From Robertmurraya kyonggiensis (GTDB taxonomy: Bacteria; Bacillota; Bacilli; Bacillales; Cytobacillaceae): 47,623 nt of DNA. The DNA lies in assembly GCF_005116465.1 (NCBI RefSeq), contig NZ_SWBM01000012.1:1-47623 (forward strand), written 5' to 3'. Position numbers and translations under genes: made by a program. The notes under the pieces were generated by a model that saw nothing but the letters and a program-made list of their open reading frames with translations, was not told the DNA's origin and ran no database searches. Positions 1-8,124 of the stretch are shown piece by piece. Every line of letters starts with the position of its first letter. Within the stretch, counting starts at the first letter, position 1.

Positions 1-54
1 GCGGTAAATTTAAAGAGGATAGCAGGCATACTATCCTCTAAAGCAGCTATATAA
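1..54 (+). CDS. 3' end of an IS transposase gene (partial)
   Basis: Frame 1 is open from the window edge to a TAA at 52-54 and reads AVNLKRIAGILSSKAAI. A tail of the type 'A-x-N-x-K-R' is common at the C-terminus of DDE transposases of the IS1182/IS5 type; this is family knowledge applied to a very short fragment. It lies just inside a sequence (102-116) that recurs inverted at the far end of the window as an IS terminus, which supports the call. The family assignment is tentative because only 17 residues are visible. Confidence 0.45.
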   Translation, partial: AVNLKRIAGILSSKAAI

Positions 55-116
55 TCTCTCATTTTCGATTTCCGATCAAAGTATCTAAAAAAATACCCCA
101 CTTTTTCAGTGGTCTC
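1..116 (+). mobile_element. Right end of an insertion sequence
   Basis: The segment holds the transposase tail, a hairpin with 9-bp arms (AGAGGATAG at 14-22, CTATCCTCT at 31-39) and, at 102-116, TTTTTCAGTGGTCTC. The exact 15-bp reverse complement occurs at 47503-47517, where a left IS end begins. Reading both as terminal inverted repeats of related copies explains why each abuts half of the same 52-bp-family palindrome. The IS family name is not certain. Confidence 0.6.
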
Positions 117-380
117 GAAGGCTTCATGCGGACATCTTTCACTGGCTTCTTGCAATAGTTGTCTTTATGAGGGCTTCATGCGGACATTAATCCAGTGTTT
201 CCGCTAAATAGTGTCTTCATGAAAGCTTCATGCGGACGTTAATCCAGTGTTTCCGCTAAATAGTGTCTTCATGAAAGCTCCATGCGGACGTTAATCCAGT
301 GTTTCCGCTAAATAGTGTCTTCATGAAAGCTCCATGCGGACGTTATTCCCGTGTTTCCACTAATTAGTGTCTGCATGAGC
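117..380 (+). repeat. Tandem array of 52-bp units, array 1
   Basis: Units start at 121, 173, 225, 277 and 329, exactly 52 bp apart. Each contains an imperfect palindrome of about 25 bp: GTCTTCATGAA, then AGC, then TTCATGCGGAC. It is followed by about 27 bp that is itself loosely symmetric (GAC-n-TTA ... TAGTGTC). The middle three copies are nearly identical and the outer ones have drifted. The first palindrome is cut in half by the IS end at 116. Related arrays lie at 14984-15395 (opposite orientation) and 47390-47502. Confidence 0.9.
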
Positions 381-490
381 CACTCCTAAGGCTGCTGTTA
401 ATAGGTCTTCTTACCTGTAAAGTAGTTTCCACTACGCATACATTGTTTACATTTTTTCGGAAATGTATTTAATCGCAGCCCTCTAACAGG

Positions 491-496
491 TATAAT
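491..496 (+). promoter_or_regulatory. Possible -10 box for the KaiC-like gene
   Basis: A perfect TATAAT lies about 78 bp before the start codon at 574. The hexamer at -35 distance (TTTAAT at 468-473) is weak, so the call rests mainly on the -10 match. A second candidate element, TTCTACAAAATGA at 521-533, is closer to the gene and resembles sequences before the genes at 4476 and 4795. Confidence 0.35.
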
Positions 497-573
497 AGAA
501 TTATCACAATTTTGCTAGATTTCTACAAAATGATAGGAATCAATACAAAGGGGAAAGCAAGGGGGAGCACTTT

Positions 574-2001
574 ATGAATCAGTATACTTCCACAGGTATT
601 CAAGGACTTGACTTTCTACTTAATGGTGGATTTCCAACAGGAGCTACAATTTTACTAGAAGGATTGCCTGGAACAGGGAAGACCAATTTAAGTATGCAAT
701 TTCTCTACAATGGTGCTGTGCAGTACGATGAACCAGGCTTGTACATTACATTTGAAGAGCTACCTGGTCAATTATATAAAGAAATGAAAGCGTTCGGATG
801 GGATATCCAAGCCCTAGAACGCGAAAATAAAATGAGAGTGCTATGCATCTCTCCGCAAGTGCTACTTGAACAAATGGAAACACAAAACGGCTTATTTGAG
901 CAAATCATCAATGAGATTGGCTGTAAGCGCGTTGCCATCGACAGTGTAAGTTTGTTCCAAATCGGTGACGAAAGTGTCGAGACAAAAAGAAAAACCCTCT
1001 ATAAACTTCGCAATATTTTGAGAAAGTTCAACCTGACATCCCTGCTCATTCAAGAGCAAACATCTACTACCGATCCAGAAACTTCATATATTAACTATGT
1101 CGTAGATGGCGTTATCCGTTTAGCGCTCAAGGATTACAAGGAGCATTATCGCAAGCGTACATTAGAAGTGTTCAAAATGAGAGGACGCAAGATCATTGAG
1201 GGGGAGCATATTTACCGAATTACCGATCACGGAATTCATTTGCTGCCTGCATTCTCCATGGTGGAGGACAAGGCTCATTTGTACAATGCTACAGCTATTA
1301 CTACAGGAATTCTAAAGCTAGATCAGATGTTAGATGGAGGAATCCCAGAAGGGTCAGCCTTTATTTTAGACACAAACAGCAAAGCCAATTATAAGTACTT
1401 GGCTGTCTCGATTGCTGCTAATCGCCTATTAGCTGGTGAAAGTTTAATCATTTTACTATCTAGTCTGTCTACGATTAATGATCTGGAGTTTTTATATGGA
1501 CTGTACGGTGTTTCTTTAAAAGAATATGTGGAGAAAAAGAAGATTTTCTTTATCGAGCATTATCGTCGACCGATTCCACCAGGCTTTGAAGATGCCATCA
1601 TCGATGTCTCTGAACTGAATAATGATGAATATCGCACGGAGGTTCAAGCGATTCTTGCCCCACATATTCAAGCGAGTGTTGAACGAAATGAAAAATGGTT
1701 TGTCTATTACGATTTAAATACAATCGTGTCTCAACGAGGCAAAGAGTTTCTACAAACCTACTTTACGGAAGAAATATCGAAGTTAAATGCATCCGGGTTC
1801 AGTGTTCTATCATTATCTAATTTTACCGAATTGGGTTCGGAGTTATCGAGCTTTATCGAGCGTACGTCAAACGGAGTGATCAAAACATGGGTGGAAGGAA
1901 GCTATCAATATGTTCAGCTTTTAAAATCACCAATGGGCAAAATGTCCAATCCATTGCTTGTCGAGAATATAAATACAAAGCCATATATTAATCTGATATA
2001 G
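574..2001 (+). CDS. KaiC-like RecA-superfamily ATPase, tandem domains
   Basis: 475 aa with two KaiC/RecA-like halves. Domain 1 (about residues 5-225) has a Walker A loop GLPGTGKT at 30-37, the paired glutamates EE at 61-62 typical of KaiC-type catalytic sites, a Walker B aspartate at 123 and a VDGVIRL strand near 177-183. Domain 2 (about 240-450) starts with the same TTGILKLDQMLDGGIPEG fold entry, but its P-loop position reads LDTNSKANYKY and lacks GKT, so it probably does not hydrolyse ATP. The start has a strong site (GGGGGAG, 560-566). It is followed after 14 bp by a winged-helix-like gene and then a LuxR regulator, implying a signalling operon. KaiC homologues outside cyanobacteria act in varied signalling roles; no clock function is implied here. 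Confidence 0.85.
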   Translation: MNQYTSTGIQGLDFLLNGGFPTGATILLEGLPGTGKTNLSMQFLYNGAVQYDEPGLYITFEELPGQLYKEMKAFGWDIQALERENKMRVLCISPQVLLEQMETQNGLFEQIINEIGCKRVAIDSVSLFQIGDESVETKRKTLYKLRNILRKFNLTSLLIQEQTSTTDPETSYINYVVDGVIRLALKDYKEHYRKRTLEVFKMRGRKIIEGEHIYRITDHGIHLLPAFSMVEDKAHLYNATAITTGILKLDQMLDGGIPEGSAFILDTNSKANYKYLAVSIAANRLLAGESLIILLSSLSTINDLEFLYGLYGVSLKEYVEKKKIFFIEHYRRPIPPGFEDAIIDVSELNNDEYRTEVQAILAPHIQASVERNEKWFVYYDLNTIVSQRGKEFLQTYFTEEISKLNASGFSVLSLSNFTELGSELSSFIERTSNGVIKTWVEGSYQYVQLLKSPMGKMSNPLLVENINTKPYINLI

Positions 2002-2015
2002 GAGGGGGGACACAA

Positions 2016-2258
2016 ATGTTACAGCTTAATCCCCTAAAAGTAGAGTGTACGCTTTTCTTCGAAGAAAATCCTTACACGTTTGAAACGGTCGAAGGATTAG
2101 CCTCAAGGCTTGGAAGAAGAACAACCGAATTAGCACAAATATTAGAGCACTTGGTAACAGTCTCCATCCTAGAAAAAATCGGCGATGGCGAGCAGGCAAT
2201 CTATCGATATCTGCAACCAGACACGTTTCAATTTCAGAGAGAAGCGATATGGGACTAA
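2016..2258 (+). CDS. Small winged-helix-like protein
   Basis: 80 aa, not a named family I recognise. Residues about 18-68 have a helix, turn, helix and wing pattern (ETVEGLASRLGRRTTELAQI, then LEHLVTVSILEKIG and IYRYL), like the small wHTH domains of ArsR- or MarR-type proteins. It has a very strong ribosome site (AGGAGGGGGG, 2001-2010). It lies 14 bp after the KaiC-like gene, and its last 10 bp overlap the start of the LuxR regulator, indicating translational coupling. The gene at 4476 encodes a similar protein. It may bind DNA or act as a protein-interaction wing for its neighbours; this is inference. Confidence 0.65.
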   Translation: MLQLNPLKVECTLFFEENPYTFETVEGLASRLGRRTTELAQILEHLVTVSILEKIGDGEQAIYRYLQPDTFQFQREAIWD

Positions 2259-4303
2259 ATAAGGCGGTCCAAAACCTTCAGAATGGTTATGCTCACCTGC
2301 TTGGTATGATGATTTTAATGGTCGATGAAAACCGCTGTTCACAGACGGAGGTCTCGTATCCGAAACGGCTTTTTGAAGACGCGTTATTTAAGCAAATCGT
2401 TGATCTCATTCCAAATCCATCAAAGATAAAGAATACTGTTTTTGTTGAGATTATCCCAGGATTGAAGACGTTAATTGCACCTGTTGAAACAGGTTTGTCC
2501 AAGCCTTTTTATTTAATTGGCGGTGTCCTCGTTGAGGAAGGGACGGTAGAAGTTGTAAAAAAGTATCTTCTGGAACATTCTGAAGGTGTCCATTTTGTGG
2601 GTTATTTAGAGATGTTCCCAATTGTGTCAAAGGAAGAAAAAGAGGAAATTTTATCCGCCTTCCAACAACTTTCTGAATCCATTCAATCGATCTATCAATC
2701 ACAACAACATGTAGATGTTTATCAAAGGAAAACTTCGAAAACGGAATGGGTTGCTGAACAAATTTCGAATGAAAGTTTTAATCTAGATTTGCTCTTACAT
2801 CAATTTAAGGAGCTACGCTCAGAGCTTGATTTTATTGGCGTAGCTTTACAAAAAGAACATGAGAAATATGTTATTCTACATTTTCTTGATTCTAGGAATG
2901 CACCTATTAAGGGGAAAGAAATTACAATAGGAGAAGGATTTTTTGGCCAAGTGATTGTGACTGAAGAATATTCTCATTGGACGAACATTCAGGAAGATCC
3001 GCGGCTTTTACCTTACAAGGAAAACGGTCTTTTTCCAAGAAGCCTGTATTGTCAGCCAATTAAAATCGGGGGACAGACGAAGGCGCTGTTGTTCGGAGGA
3101 AGTGAAAAGGAAGAGGCTCATTTTGATGTGACGGATATCCGACACTTGGCCTCTCTTATTGGAATTTTTCTAAACCAGCAAACCATGAGAGATAGCTTTC
3201 AAAATCATCTCCTACAGCTATCAGCCTTTAACGAAATTTTCAGCGCGATGACAAATGTGCAGAACATGAAGAGAGTGCTCTATATCCTGATTGATATGGG
3301 AATGAATCTTCTATCTGGAACTTTTGCCTGCGTCCTGTATAAAGATGTGCAGGAGGAATGTAAGCTATCCATTCTATCACGTGGAATGAAAAATGACTTT
3401 TTAGCTTATTATGGCAGAGATTTAGGGAAAAGGTATTTCGCTGCCGAAAATGTAAACATGACGAAAGGTGTTTTTCATCAACTTGATAATGGAAGCCTTG
3501 TGTATGAAATGCCGATTACATTTCGGAGCCAGGTATTTGGGGTCCTCAGTATTGGCGTTCGCAATGAGGAGGAAGTAACTCCGTATATCCCATTCCTGTC
3601 GAGTATGGGCATTGTTGGTGGAATATCTATTTCTTTGTTGGAAAAAGAACAAGCGCCACAATCTGATGAGAAGATCATCCATGTTTTTACGAAACTATTA
3701 GAAAAACAGCAGCCAGCAAAATATGAACTATCCCAGCAGGCAATAGATTTGGTGAGCGGATTCGGTCAGCATATTGGTCTAACCTCTCAGCAAATCCATA
3801 CCATTAAAAATGCGATTGTGTTGTCCTTTTATGAGGAAGAGATTTGGCAAGATTCTATCGTTGAAAAAGAAACGCAAGAGTTAATGGCGCAATTTTACCA
3901 TACGAATGAAGTAGAGCATGTTTCGCTTAAGGTTTTATTCATTCTCCTACACCATATAGGTGTGAAGCTTGATCCTCGTATAAAAGATGACCCACTTTTA
4001 CATAAATTTGAGGAGTGGGAATCAAGAAATTATATGGTCGAGATGGTCATTCCTTTAGAGGAACAGGTCGCAGCTGGCCTTGAGGAAGAAGAAATAAAAA
4101 AAAAGCTGAATCTATCAAATCGTGAAATGGAAGTATTGGCTCAGGTCCTGAATGGCTTGAACAATCGTGAAATTGCCCAGTCGCTTTTTATCAGTGACCA
4201 TACGGTGAAAAATCATATGACGAATATCCTGCAAAAGCTTGGAGTCACAGACCGTGCACAAGCCATTGCGAAGGTGTATCAAATGGGGTACTCCCCCAAA
4301 TAG
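2249..4303 (+). CDS. GAF-domain LuxR-family transcriptional regulator
   Basis: 684 aa. The C-terminus (about residues 615-680) is a clear LuxR/GerE helix-turn-helix: LSNREMEVLAQVLNGLNNRE followed by IAQSLFISDHTVKNHMTNIL. Upstream are an N-terminal sensor-like region (about 1-110), a GAF-like domain (about 175-310, with GEGFFGQVI and a 'PIKIGGQTKALLFGG' strand) and a second GAF-like segment (about 340-465). Residues about 480-600 loosely resemble an HD-type helical domain without the HD metal residues; that is a weak reading. No receiver domain is present, so it is probably a one-component regulator sensing a ligand or partner. The start overlaps the previous gene by 10 bp. A terminator follows at once. 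Confidence 0.8.
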   Translation: MGLNKAVQNLQNGYAHLLGMMILMVDENRCSQTEVSYPKRLFEDALFKQIVDLIPNPSKIKNTVFVEIIPGLKTLIAPVETGLSKPFYLIGGVLVEEGTVEVVKKYLLEHSEGVHFVGYLEMFPIVSKEEKEEILSAFQQLSESIQSIYQSQQHVDVYQRKTSKTEWVAEQISNESFNLDLLLHQFKELRSELDFIGVALQKEHEKYVILHFLDSRNAPIKGKEITIGEGFFGQVIVTEEYSHWTNIQEDPRLLPYKENGLFPRSLYCQPIKIGGQTKALLFGGSEKEEAHFDVTDIRHLASLIGIFLNQQTMRDSFQNHLLQLSAFNEIFSAMTNVQNMKRVLYILIDMGMNLLSGTFACVLYKDVQEECKLSILSRGMKNDFLAYYGRDLGKRYFAAENVNMTKGVFHQLDNGSLVYEMPITFRSQVFGVLSIGVRNEEEVTPYIPFLSSMGIVGGISISLLEKEQAPQSDEKIIHVFTKLLEKQQPAKYELSQQAIDLVSGFGQHIGLTSQQIHTIKNAIVLSFYEEEIWQDSIVEKETQELMAQFYHTNEVEHVSLKVLFILLHHIGVKLDPRIKDDPLLHKFEEWESRNYMVEMVIPLEEQVAAGLEEEEIKKKLNLSNREMEVLAQVLNGLNNREIAQSLFISDHTVKNHMTNILQKLGVTDRAQAIAKVYQMGYSPK

Positions 4304-4348
4304 AAGACTGTCCTCCGAGATGATTCTCGAGCGGCAGTCTTCTTTTTT
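4303..4348 (+). terminator. Rho-independent terminator after the LuxR gene
   Basis: GAAGACTGTC at 4303-4312 pairs with GGCAGTCTTC at 4333-4342 and is followed by TTTTTT. It overlaps the last base of the stop codon of the regulator and closes the KaiC-like operon. Confidence 0.8.
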
Positions 4349-4475
4349 GATCCAATAGGAGTCTATTCCTATTTCTATTAAAAGGAAGTAGGGAGGATGG
4401 TTTTAACCCCGTAATTCTAGCAAAATGAAAGCACAACTTAAGGAAATACTGAAGTAAGAAGATAAGGGGGGCAAG

Positions 4476-4682
4476 ATGAAAAATCCATGGTTGATGTGTT
4501 TATGTGTCCTCTATATTCAAAAAGGATTGGATCCACATACTTTGAGTGAGCGATTTGGTGTGGATGATGCTCAAATTGCTCAACAATTAGATCTTTTAGT
4601 CGAGTTTCAGGTGGTATCCAAAATAAGCGATGAGTATCAATACATCTGTCCAGGAGAGTTTTCTATTCAAATAGGAGTGTAA
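4476..4682 (+). CDS. Small winged-helix-like protein, paralogue of the gene at 2016
   Basis: 68 aa, not a recognised family. The layout matches the 80-aa protein at 2016: GLDPHTLSERFGVDDAQIAQ, then a helix LDLLVEFQVVSKI and a short wing DEYQYICPG, ending shortly after. It has a strong ribosome site (AAGGGGGG). It sits alone between a terminator and the Spo0E-like gene, with TTCTAGCAAAATGA at 4415-4428, similar to sequences upstream of the KaiC-like and Spo0E-like genes. Possible DNA-binding or adaptor protein; function unknown. Confidence 0.6.
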   Translation: MKNPWLMCLCVLYIQKGLDPHTLSERFGVDDAQIAQQLDLLVEFQVVSKISDEYQYICPGEFSIQIGV

Positions 4683-4794
4683 TCCTAAAAAAGGAAATTT
4701 CAAAGAAATGGGAATAGGCGGGGATTATCAAAACGCTGTACATTCTCCAAAATGAAGATAACAAAATCAGGTGATTTTCAGGAGGGGAACGGAT

Positions 4795-4986
4795 ATGAAT
4801 AATTTGAATGAAGGAAAAATGATACTACAAGAAATCTCAGAGAAAAAAAGAAAACTAGTTGAGGTGGCAACGGAAAAAGGATTGCACAGCTCAGAGACGA
4901 TCCTTTGTAGCCAGGAACTGGATGAGTTAATCAATGCTTTTTATCGATGCATACGTACTGGATATGAACTACAGAATAGCCGCTAA
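4795..4986 (+). CDS. Spo0E-like aspartyl-phosphatase regulator
   Basis: 63 aa. It has the Spo0E family layout: a first helix (ILQEISEKKRKLVEVATEKG), a loop, then the signature SQELDELIN in the second helix. Members of this family dephosphorylate Spo0A~P and so hold back sporulation; which response regulator this one acts on is not visible. The ATG at 4795 is chosen because GGAGGGG lies at the right distance (4781-4787); an in-frame GTG at 4771 has no such site. Its presence among signalling genes suggests the block feeds into sporulation or biofilm decisions. Confidence 0.85.
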   Translation: MNNLNEGKMILQEISEKKRKLVEVATEKGLHSSETILCSQELDELINAFYRCIRTGYELQNSR

Positions 4987-5123
4987 TAATATCGCTTTCA
5001 ATATTTGTACTATTAAAACATCTTAAAATAGCGAATTTTTCATATATGATAGGATTTAAGACTCAAATAAATTACATTTTTTCCAATTGAATACCTTTTG
5101 TTAGGTTTTAAGGAGATGTGCAC

Positions 5124-8042
5124 ATGGGACTATTGAATCTATTATCGAATAAAAAGGATACAACGCCAGAAGTTGTTGAAGAATTTTATACGCTCTTTAC
5201 AGATTACCCTGAAGCAATCTTTATAACCGATTTTGAAGGGAAAGTGATTTCGCTAAATCATGAGATAACATCTTTATTGGGATATAGAAAAAGAGAAGCT
5301 GAATTACTAGCTAACGATTTGTTCCAATCTAAGAAAAGCGAAAAGGTACGACATCATTTTCGTAAAGCTACGCAAGGATATAAAACTACTTTTGATACGG
5401 CAATGCGTCATAAGAAATCGGGTAAGGAGATACCACTTCAAATTACGTTTATTCCATCTGAGACTTCCATCTTTGTAATATGCAAGGATATGACCACTGT
5501 TAAAACTTTCGAAAACAAGATCACTCATATAAGTAATCAGCTTGAGAATTCACAAAGGGTGACCAATATTGGGAATTGGGAGTATGACATCAAAACCAAT
5601 AGAACTTATTGGAACAAGCAAGTCTATGAAATTGTTGGAATTGAAAAAGATGTATTTGAATTAAATTGGGAAAATATTCTTGAATATGTATATCCGCAGG
5701 ATAAACGGACTTATCGTAAGAATTTCCAAAAAATATTAGATGAAAAGACAGAGCTCGATTTTGAGCACCGGATTGTTCGAGGCGATGGCAAGGTACGATT
5801 TGTTTTCGTTCGAACTAATGTCATTCTTGATGAAGAGGGGGAAGTAGACCGTATTTTCGGTACGATTCAAGATATTACTGAGCAAAGAGAATTAGAGTCA
5901 AAGCTAGAGCAAAGTGAAGAACGGTTCCAATCTGTTTCCGATCGCTTAGCAGCAGGGATTTGGTCATATGATATTCATGCAAATGAAATCACCTTTTGCT
6001 CTAAAGGGGTAAGAGAGATTTATGGTGTGAGTATCGAAAGTTTTAAAGAAAATCCCCTAGTATGGAAAGAATTTATTCTTGAGGACGATAGAGAACAGGT
6101 AGAAAAAAAACAACTCCAATTAGCTACCGGAGAAGAAATAAACCATCAATATCGCATTATTGATGGAAAAGGACAACTCAAATGGCTTGATGATCAAACC
6201 ATTCCACATCTTGATCAGGATGGAAATCTCGTTCAACTAGATGGAATCGTAAGAGACATTACAGAGAGAATGGATTATACAGAATCCTTGGCCTATATCG
6301 CTGATCATGATTATTTAACGAATTTACCGAATAGAAGATTTTGTGAAAGAAAATTAAGTGAACTAATCCAAAACGCTGCGGATAGAAACATGAAGTTTGC
6401 TGTGTTTTATTTAAACTTAGACCGCTTTAAGTATATTAATGATACATTGGGGCAAGAAATTGGGGACAAATTTCTCGTGAGTTTTTCCAAGCGGTTGAGA
6501 AAATATTTATCGTCAGATACATTCCTTGCTCGTATTGGTGGCGATGAGTTCACAATCATTATGAATAATATATCCTCCCTAGAAAATGCAATAAAACTAG
6601 CAAATGAAATTATTAGGGAGATTGAGAAGCCTTTTTATATAGAAGATTATGAGCTTTTTGTTACGACGAGTATTGGAATAAGTACGTATCCAAAAGACGG
6701 AAAAGACCCGCATACGCTGATAAGAAATGCCGACGCCGCTTTGTATAAAGCGAAAGAAGGTGGACGAAATGATTGGAGAATTTTTTCTCCTTCCATGAAT
6801 GTTGAATCCTTCAAACAGTACCATTTGGAACGAGACTTAAGAAAATCGATTATAAACGAAGAGTTGTACGTTCATTATCAGCCAAAAGTTAATCCAAAGA
6901 CATCTAAAATCGTAGGTGCGGAAGCGCTTGTCCGCTGGAATCATCCAGAGTGGGGAATCGTTTCACCGGGTGAATTTATCCCTTTAGCAGAGGAAAATGG
7001 TTTTATTTTCAAAATTGGTGATTGGGTACTGAAGGATGTTTGTGAGACGCTTGCCCAATGGCAAAAACAAGGTATTCCGGTGGTTCCTGTTTCAGTAAAT
7101 GTCTCTCCGAAAAGATTGTTAAAGACAGACTTTGTTAAAACGGTTCAGCAAACGATTCATGAGGCAGGAATTGAGCCGATGTTAATTGAATTAGAATTAA
7201 CCGAACAAACGATCATTAAAAATACCGAAGCAACAAAAAATATTATTACTGAATTAAAAGCATTAGGTGTCAAAATTGCTTTAGATGATTTTGGGACAGG
7301 CTATTCCTCCTTGTCTTATTTGAAGGATTTAGATATTGATACGCTTAAAATTGATAAGTCTTTTATTGATGGGATTACATTGGAGAGTACGAATGATGCC
7401 ATTGTGAAGAGTCTGATCTTTTTATCAAAAGAAATTGATATCAATATTGTGGCTGAAGGAGTAGAAACAAAGGAACAGCTCACCTTCCTTCTTCAACAAG
7501 AATGCCAACAAATCCAAGGATATATTTATAGCAGGCCTGTATCGGAGACAAGGCTTGAATCGCTTCTTAAAAAGGAAGTCATTCAACCATTACAAACGAA
7601 TGCCTTAAATGAAGCAATTGAAAATCGCAGAAAATACTTCCGTGCAAAACTAGATTATCCGCTAACTGCGGACATGACGATTATCAAATTCATGAACAAA
7701 GATGTAAAACTAGGTTCTTCGAAAGCGATCATTGAGGATATGAGTATAGGTGGGCTCAAATATGTGACCAGTATTAATCTCCCTATTCGAAATGATATGA
7801 TGATCCAGTTTAGTACCATGATTATGGGTAAAGAAGTCAAGTTTGTTGGAAGAAATGCCTGGAAATTTGAGATAGATGGACTCTATGAATATGGTTTTGA
7901 GTACACTTTTAATGAGGCGGAACGGGATAGATTTGCCCCGATATTCAATAAAGTGATTCTTCAACTTAAGGAAGGGGCTATGCTCCCGGATTCTAGCATT
8001 CTTCTGGAAAGCAAATATGATTATTTAAAGAGTATGAATTAA
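5124..8042 (+). CDS. PAS-GGDEF-EAL-PilZ cyclic-di-GMP protein
   Basis: 972 aa, cytoplasmic (no membrane segments seen). In order: an N-terminal PAS (about 15-130), two more PAS/PAC modules (about 140-260 and 265-390, each ending in a 'DITE' motif), GGDEF (about 400-555, intact IGGDEF), EAL (about 570-820, with EALVRW, NVSP, ELTEQ and DDFGTGYSSL) and a C-terminal PilZ domain (about 835-950, RRKYFR and DMSIGG). The RxxD inhibitory site expected just before GGDEF is not seen (LSSD instead). Both catalytic domains look intact, so the direction of c-di-GMP turnover cannot be told. The PilZ end suggests self-sensing or direct output. The ATG at 5124 is preferred over the GTG at 5118 because AGGAG lies at 5111-5115. 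Confidence 0.92.
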   Translation: MGLLNLLSNKKDTTPEVVEEFYTLFTDYPEAIFITDFEGKVISLNHEITSLLGYRKREAELLANDLFQSKKSEKVRHHFRKATQGYKTTFDTAMRHKKSGKEIPLQITFIPSETSIFVICKDMTTVKTFENKITHISNQLENSQRVTNIGNWEYDIKTNRTYWNKQVYEIVGIEKDVFELNWENILEYVYPQDKRTYRKNFQKILDEKTELDFEHRIVRGDGKVRFVFVRTNVILDEEGEVDRIFGTIQDITEQRELESKLEQSEERFQSVSDRLAAGIWSYDIHANEITFCSKGVREIYGVSIESFKENPLVWKEFILEDDREQVEKKQLQLATGEEINHQYRIIDGKGQLKWLDDQTIPHLDQDGNLVQLDGIVRDITERMDYTESLAYIADHDYLTNLPNRRFCERKLSELIQNAADRNMKFAVFYLNLDRFKYINDTLGQEIGDKFLVSFSKRLRKYLSSDTFLARIGGDEFTIIMNNISSLENAIKLANEIIREIEKPFYIEDYELFVTTSIGISTYPKDGKDPHTLIRNADAALYKAKEGGRNDWRIFSPSMNVESFKQYHLERDLRKSIINEELYVHYQPKVNPKTSKIVGAEALVRWNHPEWGIVSPGEFIPLAEENGFIFKIGDWVLKDVCETLAQWQKQGIPVVPVSVNVSPKRLLKTDFVKTVQQTIHEAGIEPMLIELELTEQTIIKNTEATKNIITELKALGVKIALDDFGTGYSSLSYLKDLDIDTLKIDKSFIDGITLESTNDAIVKSLIFLSKEIDINIVAEGVETKEQLTFLLQQECQQIQGYIYSRPVSETRLESLLKKEVIQPLQTNALNEAIENRRKYFRAKLDYPLTADMTIIKFMNKDVKLGSSKAIIEDMSIGGLKYVTSINLPIRNDMMIQFSTMIMGKEVKFVGRNAWKFEIDGLYEYGFEYTFNEAERDRFAPIFNKVILQLKEGAMLPDSSILLESKYDYLKSMN

Positions 8043-8058
8043 GGAATAAGACAGGACA

Positions 8059-8095
8059 AGCGTCTTGAAAAGTTAATCTTTTCGGGCGCTTTTCT
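8059..8095 (+). terminator. Rho-independent terminator after the GGDEF-EAL gene
   Basis: AGCG, then GAAAAG, loop TTAAT, CTTTT, then CGCT followed by TTTT. It lies 17 bp after the stop codon at 8042. Confidence 0.7.
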
Positions 8096-8124
8096 TCTGG
8101 GGAAAAGTTGCGCTAGCGTAGTAC

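Noticed and set aside
574-2001. Circadian clock KaiC
   Set aside because: No kaiA or kaiB is nearby and the second domain lacks a P-loop; the RecA/KaiC-like fold alone does not indicate a clock.
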